A stretch of DNA of 64,000 nt from Mesotaenium endlicherianum (taxonomy: Eukaryota; Streptophyta; Zygnematophyceae; Zygnematales; Mesotaeniaceae), in the NCBI GenBank assembly GCA_009602735.1, contig WELA01011341.1:64154-128153 (forward strand). Reading direction: 5' to 3'. The notes beneath the pieces were generated by a model. It ran no database searches. It was not told where the DNA came from and saw nothing but the letters and a program-made list of their open reading frames with translations. This document shows, one piece after another, positions 31,264 through 42,499 of the stretch. Positions within the stretch are counted from its first letter, which is position 1, and every line of letters starts with the position of its first letter. The translations under genes were made by a program, and so were the position numbers.

Positions 31264-32940
31264 ATGGCGCCCACCACACAAAAGGAGGACAGAAAGCGCA
31301 AGGCAGAAGAAGCCAGGAGGACAATGGAGCAATACCAGAAGGAGCTGGCGGCGACGTCCCTCACCAGGAGAGAACAAGAAAGGGTCCGCAAACAACAAGA
31401 GGCGGCAGAAGAGGCACAGAGGAAGAAGGATCAGGAAGCGGAAAACCTCAGGAAGGCTGAGGAGGAGAGACAGAAGAAACAGCAAGAAGAAGCGGCAGCG
31501 GCAGAAGAGGAGAAAAGAAAAAAGATTGAAGCGGACAGACAGAAGAGCTTGGCCACTTACAGGTATACTGTGGTGGGTGGCCAAAACTTCGATAACCTGA
31601 AGGAAGCATTGCTGGCAGCCCAGGAGATCAACAGGCTGGAACAGACAACACTGCTACAGAAGGAAGGAGCTACAGCACTGGACAGGTACATCGAGACACA
31701 CACCGGCGTGGTCCTTTACGAAGATTATGCTATGATGGTGGGCTATACAGCAGAGCAGGCCCGGTATCTCGCAGATGATTCAGAGGACAAGCCGGTCCCC
31801 ATACCGGGAATAGTGGGAGATCAGAGACTCATCCGGATGGTGAGCATGCGGCCCGATAGCTTTAAGGATACGGTATTCTACCTCACACTCCTGCCAGCTT
31901 ACAATGAAGTTGAGAGAAGGAGCTGGGAGTACTTGGCCAGGGAAGCAGGACAGCAGATGTTCTCTCCCCACTGGTTCCCGTGTAAACTGAGGAAGGCTGA
32001 GCACGGACCCCAGTACTACCGGCAGCCAACAGACTGGAGGTGGATGACCGTCACAAATAAGAAGCAGGAGTGTGACCGAGCCCAACCGGATGACTTCCAC
32101 TATGGCCTAGACGGCTATCTCATCCTACCACCTCACATTGCCCCTTGGGACCCCAGGCTGAATGGATGCCTGAGCAATATGAATGCAGAGACCAAGGAAC
32201 ATAGGAGGAGGGGAAGAGACTACTTCTCTAAGGGAAAGCATGCCTTTGTCAAATGGGCAAAGAATGCAGGCCGGATAGATATCAGTAGGCTGAAGGCCAA
32301 GCAACCTCCAGCGCGCCCTAAGAAAGGGAGGTCGGTAGACTACTCCATGTCTACTAGGGAGCAGGACGACTTAGTGGACGAGACCCCTACTCTCTCCGAG
32401 GAGGAGGATGAGGAGGATGAGGAAGAAGAACAAGGCAGAGGAGAAGCATCAGCAGCAGGTACTCAGGATACCCAGGGACAGGCAGTGGCACTTCCTAAAG
32501 AACCACGATCAGGTGTGTGGAATGTGATCCCCGTTATGGCGACAACTGGACCCCGCGCTCGCTCCCCCAGCCCACCTGCCCAAGCAGGGGAAGAAGCTGA
32601 TCTGACTGTACTGGGCAGCAGACACAGACAGAAATCCCCAGAGGACAGGGGTGCCAGAAGAGGGACACGCGGGTGGGCCAGAGGTATGCCAGCCTCCCCC
32701 TCCGCTCAGGGGCATGTACCTCTAGCCAATGTATTTCAGCATCCTACTGGAATGCCTGTCTATGTGGGAATCAACACCCAAATAGTTGAAGAGCAGGCCA
32801 CCATCCTCCGTTCTCCTCGAGGGCCAACTTTAGAGCAAACAGGGTTCTTTAGAAGGCCAGCTGACAGACCTAGAGGGCTGTCCAGATCTAGGTCCAGATC
32901 TCCGTCCCCTGATCCTGAAGCCCCAGGAACCACCCCTTAA
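31264..32940 (+). CDS. Element B extra ORF in the env position, unknown function
   Basis: 558 residues from ATG 31264; the preceding GTG is not used. The N-terminal 90 or so residues form a highly charged Glu/Lys/Arg coiled coil (QEAENLRKAEEERQKKQQEE). A middle domain of about 250 residues has conserved phrases shared with C and the 58-59.5 kb copy: YNEVERRSWEYLAREAGQ, HWFPCKLRK, DWRWMT and LPPHIAPWDPRL. An acidic stretch (SEEEDEEDEEEEQGRGE) and an SR-like tail (LSRSRSRSPSPD) follow. No signal peptide or membrane segment is seen, so it is not an envelope protein. The acidic and SR-like parts hint at nuclear or RNA binding (inference only). Confidence 0.8.
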   Translation: MAPTTQKEDRKRKAEEARRTMEQYQKELAATSLTRREQERVRKQQEAAEEAQRKKDQEAENLRKAEEERQKKQQEEAAAAEEEKRKKIEADRQKSLATYRYTVVGGQNFDNLKEALLAAQEINRLEQTTLLQKEGATALDRYIETHTGVVLYEDYAMMVGYTAEQARYLADDSEDKPVPIPGIVGDQRLIRMVSMRPDSFKDTVFYLTLLPAYNEVERRSWEYLAREAGQQMFSPHWFPCKLRKAEHGPQYYRQPTDWRWMTVTNKKQECDRAQPDDFHYGLDGYLILPPHIAPWDPRLNGCLSNMNAETKEHRRRGRDYFSKGKHAFVKWAKNAGRIDISRLKAKQPPARPKKGRSVDYSMSTREQDDLVDETPTLSEEEDEEDEEEEQGRGEASAAGTQDTQGQAVALPKEPRSGVWNVIPVMATTGPRARSPSPPAQAGEEADLTVLGSRHRQKSPEDRGARRGTRGWARGMPASPSAQGHVPLANVFQHPTGMPVYVGINTQIVEEQATILRSPRGPTLEQTGFFRRPADRPRGLSRSRSRSPSPDPEAPGTTP

Positions 32941-33053
32941 GGTGACAGGCTGAAAAGATAGTCAGTAAGGGAGGCTGGTCAGGGTCAGTTTCTTTATTTA
33001 AAGCTTTTGCAGTTTAATGTTGTCGAGGCGACAACAAGTTAAGTTGGAGGGAT

Positions 33054-33774
33054 TGTAATGAATCAGTATATTAGTGGATATAATATTCATTTAAATATAA
33101 TAGTTAATTAAGTTCAGCCTGCTGAACTTTAGTTAATAGTCAGTCTGCTGGACTTTACATAATTATCAGTTTAATGACTCGGCCGAAAGCAGCAGGCTGA
33201 AGTCAACTTAAGTCAGCTTGCTGACACATTCTTTGACAGCCAGCTGACTTCCGTACTCGGTAGCAGCGAACTGCCTTGATATGCATCTAAGTGCGATATG
33301 CTAGATGAATGGCCAGATGACATCCCTATGATGGATGGCTATTCGGGATGATGGGAGATGGCGGTGGATTTGGTTAACCGAGGTCCTACCAACGTGGTTA
33401 ACTCCCGGGTAGGCGGTGCCATCGCACTGACCGTTGAACAGTAAACTCATTCCATGTACATATGCTAGGCATTGCCCTCGAGTTCGGCATTCGGAAACGA
33501 GGCCAACTCTCTTCTACAGCTTACGGAGAGAGATCTGAATCCAAGGCGAGAAGCCATTGATACGCACTGTCTTCTAACCTTGCTTATGTATGAGTTTACT
33601 GATTTGCTTTATTGATGCTAGTTTACTCTCATTTGACTGACGAGTATTATTCACTGCTAGTGCGTTGTCCTTTTGCCGTTTAAACAGTTAACGAAAAGTA
33701 CCATAAAGATTACTTGCTGATAAAAAGATCTTTATTAATTGTTAATTGCCTATTTGGTAAGTCGATTCATTTCA
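33054..33774 (+). repeat. Element B 3' LTR
   Basis: Starts TGTAATGAATCAG after the polypurine tract and ends CATTTCA. 721 bp, about 93% identical to the 5' LTR. Confidence 0.92.
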
Positions 33775-33958
33775 GTCTCGGTTCTCTGCTTGCTGCAGTT
33801 GCTACTTGAATGTGGCTCTTCCCTGTGTCATGTCCTGCCTGCCTCAAGTTAGCAGTCTGTGAGTGCTCGGAAAAGTAGGTGGGTGGTAGGCGATACGGGG
33901 GGGAAGGGGGGGACGGAAGGAGGGAGGGAGCTGTTGGGTGGGGAGTGGGGGGAGACCA
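33775..33958. other. Unassigned spacer between element B and the next LTR
   Basis: Contains a G-rich purine stretch (33,895-33,955) and no coding signal. It resembles neither element D nor the sequence left of B. Confidence 0.5.
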
Positions 33959-34328
33959 ATTTAACATTTCTAACTTTCGAGAGAATAGAGGATCTTTTCT
34001 AAATTTTTCAGAAAGGAGTTGTGCAAAAACTGGACAAACATGCAATGACGAGAAGAGGTGTTCTCAGAGTTGCACTGAGATTGACTCTGCAAGTATTTAT
34101 ACTTGCCAACGCAAGCCATCTGAGTGCGCTTGGCACTCCTGCGACACCTATGTTAGGGGGTTGTGACAGGACAATTGTACCTGTTGAACGTGACAATCCA
34201 AAAGGTCTACCTCTTCATGTGACAAGTGAAAGGAGACAAACCTCTCCTTGGGAGGCTTCGTTACGACTCTTGGCTTATGCCAGGAGCCTCACGACTTTAC
34301 GTGGGTGTCATAGAGCCTCTTGGTAATA

Positions 34329-34364
<36 letters not shown>

Positions 34365-34868
34365 AATATATATTACATATCGCGATGTGTATACATGTAT
34401 TATACTTGATAATACAAAATACCGCACTATGTACTGTTGTATTATACTTGAAAATAAAATGTTTATAGCAAAATCAGTCGGTGGCTCCCTTGGACCACTT
34501 TCAAAGATGTTTTCTTACGAGTTAATGACTTTTGTTAATCGAAAACAATGACAGTCATTATCCAAAATAATGAAAGTTATAATAAGTTCATTCATCCATT
34601 AATTTAGTTATTCCTTCATAATTTATCAAGCTAACGTTATGATCAATAATTCGTACTATTGCGAAGTAATCGAGTTACTTTACGATGCTTTCTGCAATAG
34701 CATCTTGGTCGTTTCGCCAATCGACCAGGAATTAGTCGGCACATGCGTGTGGCAAATAATTCATTAAAATGCAATCATTTATCAATGGATATATCGATAA
34801 ATAGTATAACGTTTTCTAGGTAATCGAGAAAACGTCCCAAATACGCCTAAAAAGCTCAGATCGTTACA
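33959..34868 (-). mobile_element. Third LTR of the element-E family, at the broken end of element D
   Basis: Minus-oriented LTR. Its right end on the plus strand (AGATCGTTACA, 34868) and the block CCCAAATACGCCTAAA match the solo LTR in A and, in reverse, the 5' LTR of E. The left end near 33,959 is set by weaker similarity (TTTAACATTTCTAACTTTCG against TGTTACGTTTCTGCTTTTCG). Flanks GACCA and GTCCA agree at 4 of 5. A (TA)n run (34,331-34,361) lies where the other copies carry other sequence. It is more diverged than the other two. Confidence 0.75.
34331..34361. repeat. (TA)n microsatellite
   Basis: About 30 bp of alternating TA within the LTR at 33,959-34,868, followed by the short inverted pair ATATATTACATAT. 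Confidence 0.9.
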
Positions 34869-36240
34869 GTCCACCGAGGAGGGCAGCGGGTTGCGGCTGA
34901 GCCCATCAGCGTCCAGATTAGTCGAGCCTGGACAATGGTGTACGTTGAAGGTGAACTCCTGCATGATGAGCGCCCAGCGTGCGTACTTGCCGGTCAAGCA
35001 CTCAAACGTCATGAGCCACTTGAGCGGCTGATGGTCAGTGACCAAGCGGAAGTGGGTGCCGTAGAGGTAGTGCTTGAAGTGCACGATCGCCCAAACTGCT
35101 GCCAGGCACTCCCCCTCATAAGAGCCATAGTTGCTCTCAGCGCGGTTGTTGCTGCGGCTGGCATAGACCACCACATGCTTGAAGCCGTAATGCTCCTGCA
35201 CCAGCACGGCTTCCAGCCCTGCCGGCAACCAGTCGATGTGGAGGATGAAGAGCTTCTTGTATTCAGGCCGTCGCAGCACTGGAGCGCTCACTAGCAGCTC
35301 CTTGAGCTTGTCAAACGCCGCCTGCTGCTCCGGTCCCATACGTAGGCAATGCCCTTGCGGAGCAAGTCATTGAGCTGCTTGGCTAGCTTGTTGCACCTTG
35401 GCACAAAGCGTCGGTAGTAATTGGCGATGCCGAGGAAGGCCTGCAGCTTCGAGAGATCTGTGGGAGGCGAGATGCCAGTGATGGCCGAGATCTTTGCCGG
35501 CTGGGGCGCAAGGCCGCTGGAGGAGAGGAGGTGGCCAAGGTACTCCACCTCGAGAGTCCCAAAGGTGCACTTGCCTGGATGGCACTTGAGCCCAGCGGCC
35601 TCCAGTCGGTCCAAGATAGTAGTGAAGTTTGCCACGTGCTCCTCAAACGTCTCACTGAAGACGAGCACGTCGTCGATGTAACATTGGGCAAAGGACAGCC
35701 CGGCCAGCTCCTTATCCATGATCCTCGGAAAGGTAGCTGGCGCGTTCTTCAACCCAAACGACATCACCACCCACTCGTAGAGCCGTTGTGCTCCCCAGAA
35801 CGCCGTTTTATGATGGTCCTTCTTGGCGATGGGGATCTGGTTGAAGCCCTGACGCAGGTCCAGCACCGAGAACTAAGTGCACGTGCCAATGTCGTCAAAG
35901 ATCTTGTCAGGCGTCGGCATAGGATATCTGTCCTGCTCGGTGACCTCGTTCATCTTACGATACTCACCGCACATCCTCTTCTCGGACCAGTTGCTCGAGG
36001 TATCCTTCTTGGCTGGCATTACCGTTGGCGCGGCATAGCGAGAGGAAGACTCCCCAAAGAGCCGGTTGTCCTCCAGCTTGCTCAGTTGAGTACCAATCAA
36101 GCCATCCTCAAAGTGACTGTCAAAATAACGCTTCAAGAAAATGGGCTCCTGCGACGTAAGAGTAATCCGCATGGGTTCCCCCCTTGTAGCGCCCGAGGTC
36201 GTGCATGCCGCTGGCAAGGCTGATGCTGCGTCTCCCATCC
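34869..36240 (-). CDS. Element D reverse transcriptase and RNase H
   Basis: RT motifs MLDLRQGFNQIPIAKKD, VMSFGLKNAPATFPRIMD, CYIDDVLVFSETFEEH and FLGIANYYRRFVPRCNK are clear. The RNase H reads VVYASRSNNRAESNYGSYEG, EGECLAAVWAIVHFKHYLYG, LVTDHQPLKWLM and DADGLSRNP. These are closest, within this window, to element A, not to B, C or E. Confidence 0.88.
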
Positions 36241-36748
36241 GGCAGTGTCGTCAACTGTGCAGCCTGTGTCTCGGTGAGAGTCCCCTCCAGCTTTCATGTA
36301 GGTGGAGCTGGTGGCGTCTCCTATCCTGCAGTTGGCGCCTCTTGCCCTGCTACTGGCGTAGACCATGGTGCTGCACGTGTCACCTGCCCTGCAACTGTGC
36401 GCTCGGCCTGCCGCCGGTGCCTCCTCTTTGGCAGCTGCTGCCAGCTGCCTTGCACCACCTGCCTGAGGACGCGAACGAGGAAAAACATGGCAAGCGGAAC
36501 TCCCTGGGTCGCTGTGAGGGCTCCTCCCTCCTCCGTCCCCTCCCAAGCAAACCAAAAGCGGCGCCGGAGCCCTGCGTGGGCGGCGAGGGCGGCCGAAAGG
36601 GAACCTATGGAGCAGGACCCTTGCGTTGCAAAAGCCACGTCGTGCCGGGCGGCGGGCGGCCATCGTCGTCGCTGAAATTGCTGTCCCAGTTGTCGTAGGA
36701 CTGCGGCAGCTCAGGGTGACGGGCCCAAGCGTAGAGAGGAGTGAGGGC

Positions 36749-37710
36749 CTACGTTTGCAAGAGAATCCACGTGAGGACGTTGGCGTCAATGGTCTGGCCC
36801 AAGAGACGGACGCGATTGACCTCGGTGATGCCATCCACTTGGGTCAAGTGCGAAGAGAAGCCCATCGCGTGCTCCATCTCAATAGCGCAAGGGCGGCTAA
36901 ACATGCCTGTCTCGAGGTCAATGAGCATGCCAAGCTCCTCACCAACGTAGGACTCACTGTAATAGCGACTGACAAAGGTTGGGAGCGCCCTAGTGACATT
37001 GCCAAGGACTTTGCATTGAGCCTGTGAGGAATGGGGCAGACGGGCCACCCGTTGGGCCAGGCGCGCGACGTCAAGAATAGAGTTGACGTTGCACATGTGG
37101 CGTGGGTGCGCTGGCGTCAGTGCCTCGAGCGTGCCTGGCATCGCCTGGTTGGTGAAGTAGGCACGCACACGATGCGCAAAGGAGCCAATCTAAGCAAGGT
37201 CAATGACGGCCTTGTGGCCAACGTAGCTCCTGCAGAGGTCAAAGCTACAGCGCACAGTGGCTCGGTGATCGTGGTGCACGGCCACATTCTCCAGAACCCA
37301 AGTGAGCATGTGGGGCGGCTGGCGGTCCTCCACCATGTTGAGGACGCGGAGCAGGTGCCAAAACGGGGCAATACGGGGGTCGCCACGCCCAGCAATGGAG
37401 AATCCCTGGCCCTCCCAGCCGGCGATGATCACGTCAATGGGCCCAAGCCGTGTGACGTGCTCAACAAAGATGTTGCATATGTTCATAGGCCAGTTGGTCT
37501 GGGCCCGACAAAACGCGTGAGCAGGGAACGGGTCAGGGAATTGTCCGTGGCACATGGCCATCAGCCGCCGCGCCACCTACTGTGCCTCCAAATCAGGGTC
37601 CACATAGACGTAGCGGCGCACTAGAATGCCGGCCTGCAAGGTAGCCAGCAGCCTTGTAGCGATGCCGGCAAAGAGCTCGACCAAGGCAATGCCGCCAGGT
37701 TGCTCGTCGA
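36749..37710 (-). CDS. Element D cytosine-5 DNA methyltransferase
   Basis: Motif I GGIALVELFAGIATRLLATL (about 37,708-37,650), then VRRYVYVDPD, a motif IV region IDVIIAGWEGQGFSIAGRG (about 37,440), the ENV motif WVLENVAVHH (about 37,300), a motif VIII-like MRAYFTNQA (about 37,160) and C-terminal AMGFSSHLT and RVRLLGQTIDANVLTWIL (motifs IX-X, about 36,850-36,760). Gene order (protease, methyltransferase, RT) matches element A, so this is a diverged relative of the same captured gene. Activity of this fossil copy is unlikely. Confidence 0.82.
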
Positions 37711-38379
37711 GCTGGTTGATATAGATCGGCGTAGGGAGAGGTTGGCAACTCACGACAAGGCTGCCTAGCTTGGGGGGCGGCAAGTAGGAACGCGAGGCAC
37801 TGCGCTGATGCGGCGCCATGCGGACGGCCACCACGGTGCGCCCCGCGTAGTCACGCGTGAGCCTAGGAATGCAATCGATGAGAGGCTGCGGGCGCGGTGC
37901 GCGAGCATGGGCCTGGAAGGTGCGCCATTGAGCCCGGGCGTCCCGCAGAGTGTCCTGAGGCACTGGGCGAGCCTGCGCGTGCGCCTTGCAAACACAGTGC
38001 ATCTGCCACCTGTCCCTCGCAGTACGGTTGTCGTGGTGCAAAGCTGCGTGAGCCAGCTCGTCCATGACCGAACGCTGCCGCAGGTAGGGGTGCGGGTCAA
38101 AGTACTCGCGCTGGCGCGCGCGCATGTAAGACTGCACGGGGACGGTGCAGGAGGACCGCTTGGAGCTGTCGGCCACCTGCCGAGGCCGGACGAGCTGGCG
38201 AGGGGCCAGCTGGACGCGCGGACGGGGTTGCACCTGCGGTGCCAGGTAGACGCGGGCCAGCTGCTGGCAACGCATGATCTCCTGCCGTGCGACCGCCGTA
38301 TACGGGCTTGCTGCTGGTACGGGCCACCATCGGGTTAGGTGACCCGGACGGCGTCGTTGGCGATGTAGCAACGCGGGAC

Positions 38380-39490
38380 TGCAGCGGTCCTGGCTAGTGG
38401 CGCCTGATAGATCGCATGGGCCGCATGTGTCGACGAGGAATGCGTGTCGTCAGGTGCGCCGCGGAAGGGAGGAGTTTCGCCTCAGTCACAAGTGTTGCGA
38501 TATGGCTGTGTGACTGAACGAGGCTGCGCCTCACAAAGGGGCGTGAGCTTGCGAGTGGTGATCTCACGTGCGCTCCTCTCCACCTCGCAAAGGGGCGTGA
38601 CCTTCAGCACGCTCCTAATCGGCTCGCGAAGTGGAGTGAGCTCCCTTGCGCCCTTGAACGGCTAGCGAAGATGAGTGATCTCCCGGGCATCTCGGGCTAG
38701 CGGCGTAGTGCGTTGCGCCAGTCGCACCATAGGCCCTGTATGAGGAGACGGGCCGGTACGTAGCGGGCCGCGGATGCTGCTCTTGAGCTTTGGCCGTTGT
38801 GCTCGCTTTGGCTGTTGTGCTCGCAGGACGGAGGCAGGGGCAGGTGCCGTGGTGGAGGTGCTGGCCGAGGCGCAAACAGCTCTGCCGGTACCTAGGTTGT
38901 TGCCAACAAACAAGTGCGTGACGTCACGGCACTTGTTGCTGGTCAAACAGTCATGCTGTACCGTGTGGCTGGGACCGGCTCCGCACTGATATGCATGCCC
39001 TGCCCTGATGCGGCCTCATGCGAGACGTTGCTGAAGCCTGGAGGACCAGTCGACTGACGTTGGACGCGCGCTGTAGGCGTGGGTGGTGGTGGCTCCTCCA
39101 AGGGCTGTGCGACCGGCTCCTCTGCAGACTCTTGTGGCCAATCCTGCCACTCCTCCTCCTCAATGCTCTCCAATGACTCCTCGTCGGATTTGCCGAGGTA
39201 GGCCGCTTGCCTCATGGCCTTTTCCTCTGATACGGTAGTGCGGGGCCAGGAGTTGCCTTACCTGTGCGACGGTGCAGGTGATGGTGACTGGGAGGCCATG
39301 CGGTACTGCAAGGCGACTCCCACGGGGACGTCATGACAAACCCGAATGTCAGACCTCGCTGAAGTTCGCTCGAAGCGGCCTGCTGGGGCCAAGCCGCAGC
39401 TGCAGCTGCTGTCACTGCGTCGTGGGCAAGTGCTCTTGCAGTGAGGGCTGCGGTGGCGATGGAGTGAGCCTCAACAGCGTCAGCTGCCAT
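38380..39490 (-). other. Element D linker before the DNMT
   Basis: About 1.1 kb of GC-rich sequence encoding Arg/Gln/Ala-rich stretches (QPRPRVQLAPRQLVRPRQ-like, QRSASRSYLPPPK). No domain recognised. Short direct repeats containing CTCGCAAAGGGGCGTGA occur at 38,520-38,640. Confidence 0.5.
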
Positions 39491-39559
39491 CTAATGCATC
39501 TTTGCCTTATGGGCTGCAACAATCCTCACTGTCTCCCTAGCCAGGGCGGCCAGCAAATC

Positions 39560-40150
39560 AGCCTGCTCCTGTGGCATGAGGTGAAGCTCCGCACCGGGCA
39601 GCTTGGGCTCCTTGTCCTGTGGCTTGAGCAAGTTGGCTCCCACGGAGACCTCCTCCTCCTTGGACCCCCCCTTATTGGTCTGAACAACGAGCCGGCCATC
39701 GTCCAGCGCCATGAAGCCGTAGAGGGTGGACACAGCTAGGCGGCGATCCACAATGTTGAGCGGCAGCGATGCCGTGCGGGTCCCTCCTGACTGCCAGTTA
39801 AGCTGATAGGAGACTCGCTCCATCGAGTTGTCCACTGCGGCGCCCATGGGGAAGAGAACGCTCTGCTCCAGTAGCACGTCGAAGGTCTTCAACCGAGTGA
39901 CCAACGCGTGCCGATGGATGGTCGTCTCGTCCCGCGTGCCCGACCGAAAGGTGAAGCGCAGTGCCAGGCTCGTGTGCCCGGTCACGGACTCGGACGTGCC
40001 TACCGCGGTGTTGATGCGCGTGGGCAAGTCCTACAGGTCGGCCTGAGAGACCCAGAGCTGACCGAAGTAGCGGAGGCTGATGAGGACCGGCTGCGCGCCA
40101 GTGTTGAACATGATGCGCTGCGGGGCCTGAGTGTTGATCAGCAAAACGCC
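39560..40150 (-). CDS. Element D aspartic protease region
   Basis: Signature RIMFNTGAQPVLISLRYFG (about 40,110-40,060) and distal KTFDVLLEQSVLFPMGAAVD (about 39,890-39,830) match the layout of the element A protease (ILFDTGAQ, YDVLLGTEALIPVGMVID). Confidence 0.7.
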
Positions 40151-40259
40151 CTGTGAATCATCCAAAAACGCGGCGTTAGGCGTGCTGATCATCCTGCACG
40201 CATGTGCAAGTCGTGCGGGTGCAGTGAGCACCGCAGCTGCGGCGTCAAGCACCGGCCTG

Positions 40260-42499
40260 CCGTCGGCCGTGCGTGGACCAGCTTTCCAGGACTACAGCAC
40301 CAGCTATGTTTCCTGGCGCGTGGCTTCTATCGAAATGCCCAACTCCGCGAAGGAGACCGCCGGCGTGCGGTGCAAAGGCAACGAGATGACCTCGGCGCTG
40401 AGCTGCACCGTCGTCATTGGCGAGGCCAGCGCGTGGGGCCCGGCCGCCGCTGGTGCTGCTGGCGTCTCTAGCACGCGGAACAAGCGGGGCAGACGCAGCA
40501 CCTCCTCCGTGCGGCGTCCCTGGTCAGGCTCGGCGCCCTTCTGCGCTACCGCTGGTCGCCCGGCGGCTGCCACTAGGGTGCGCTTGTTGCGTGCGCTACC
40601 GGCTGCCGTACAGCCGCCAAGTGGCAGCGTGCATGCGCAACAGGCCAGCACGGAGGCTGGCACAGCCGCGATGGCTGTCGCAACTGCTGACGTAGGCGTA
40701 GCGGCCGCTGGCGCAACTGCAGAAGATTGGCGCAACTGGCGCCGGCACAGCTGAGGGCGCTGGCGAGACGGCAAACGCCTCCGCTGGCGCAGCTGCTAAT
40801 GCAGGCACAACTGCTGCTTGCGCAGCCGTGTGCGCTGGCGCAGCCGCTGAAGTCGTAACGGAGGTTGATGCCGCCTTTGGTGCCAGCGTCCCAGTCGCTA
40901 GCGAAATCGCCGGTGCTAGCGCCGCTGCTGGCGTCACTGTAGATGTCGGTGCAACTGCAAGCGCAGGTGCAACGAACGCTGGCGCAGCTGGCGGTGCCGG
41001 CGCAGCTGCTGGCGCATGCGTAGCAGCTGCTGGCATAATTGCTGGCGCTGGCGTGGCTTCTGGCGCGTGTGCAGACGCTGGCGCACTCGCAGACGCAGGC
41101 ACAAGCGCTGCTGGCGTAGGAAATGCGCAACAGCCGAACGCGCAGCGGCCGGCGCTTGCGCAGCTGCGCAAACAATTGCAGCAGCTAGCGCGGGCTCGGC
41201 AGCTGGGAGGGCGCCATGTTGCGTCTTCTGGACGCTCCTGGATCCAAGGGGTCAAGTCGTCAGACTGGCGTTGACATCGACGTTGGCTGCCTCGAGCAAA
41301 GCTTGTAGCGCCCTCCCCCTGATGCATACGCTCGTCGGGGCCCAAGCAGCGCAGGATGCGCTGTCGCCGGGATTTTGTGTGCAGCCAGGGTTTAAGTCCT
41401 GGCTGTGCACAGCCGTGCGTGCGCCGTTGAAACCCTGAACGGCGATCTGGCTGCACAACGCAGTCGGGGTTGCCCCCCCGTGACTGAAGATGGTGGTCGT
41501 GGCCGTCAGATCCTCGCTGACTGTGCCGGGCTGTGCGCACGCGCCAAGTGTCGATGCGTGTGCGCGGCTGTCATGCGCCTTGGCTGCTGCGACTGCGGAG
41601 CTGCTGTGGGGCTGCTGGCTGCGCAGCGAGCCTTGCAGCACGGTCTACAATGTGCGTGCGAGCACGGACGTGCTGATGCCAGCGAGAGATGCCTCGCCTG
41701 TTGTGCGCGCGCCAAGTGGCGGCGCCTGCTGGAACCTGCTGACTGCAGCGGCCAGCAGGGAGCGGCTGTCTCGGCGTCGCCGACCTGTGTGCAGATCGTA
41801 CCATGCGTACAGCGAGGGGCACTGCAACTGTGCTAGCTGCAGCTGTGCGCGCCGCTTGGTTGGCTTGCTCTGGCGTGCCAGCTGTTGCTGCGCAGGCTGA
41901 GGGAAAGCCTGCTGGCGACAGCAGGACAAGGCAGGCCAAAGGCTTTGTCAGAGCCTGCGCTGACGCGGCTGACGTGCGTGCGGACCCGTCTGCGGGCGTG
42001 CCTGCGCAGAAAGATGGAGTAGCCACACAGGCCTACAGCCTGCCGTCTGGCAGCTTGTCAGGGCGTGCGCTGTTGCTGTTGACAGATGTCAGCGCGGTGT
42101 GCAAGGGCTGGCAGGGCCATTTGAGTGGGCGCTTGTAGCTTCGGTCGTGGGCGCTACGTTGTCGAGCGGACCTGCGCGAGGTTGCACCGCTGTTGCTGAG
42201 CCAGGTGTCGGCGTCTGGGACTGCCGTGTGTTGGCAATGGGCGAGTGCGCAGAGCCTGCGCAGACGCCAGCCGTCGGCACTGTGGCATCGAACAACAAAA
42301 CGTGTGCGAAGAGCGCTTCGCACGCGTCGTAGCTATCGGCGGCGAAGAGGCCACGGAGCCTCGCAATCTTCGCGGTGGCCTCCACGAGGGCATCACAGAC
42401 ATCGTCGAAGCTGCAATAGTCGGCTCCGGGGGTCAGCACAGCGTTTGTCGTAGCCGTAGCTGCCGTCATCGCAGGGCATCCACCCGGGCGGGGGGTTGC
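40260..42499 (-). other. Element D Ala/Pro/Ser-rich low-complexity region
   Basis: GC-rich repeats built on GCTGGCGC-like units code for Ala/Pro strings (APAAAPAPPAAPAFVAPAL-like) on the minus strand. Several frames stay open on both strands because of base composition. No domain was recognised. It lies between gag and protease of D. Chromovirus C is inserted at its upstream edge. Confidence 0.55.

Larger units (their letters stand above)
25019..33774 (+). mobile_element. Element B: Ty3/gypsy chromovirus with extra 3' ORF
   Basis: Full-length layout: 5' LTR, initiator-Met primer site TGGTATCGGAGC at 25,743, gag, protease, RT, RNase H, integrase, chromodomain, an extra ORF, polypurine tract AAGTTGGAGGGA (ending 33,053) and 3' LTR. 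The two LTRs differ at roughly 50 of about 720 positions by my count (about 93% identity), so the copy is not recent. No 5-bp target duplication is visible. The element is broken in a handful of places in gag-pol, while the extra ORF looks whole. Confidence 0.92.

Noticed and set aside
31264-32940. The extra ORF as an envelope gene
   Set aside because: No signal peptide, membrane helix or glycosylation-rich ectodomain; it is coiled-coil, acidic and SR-like.
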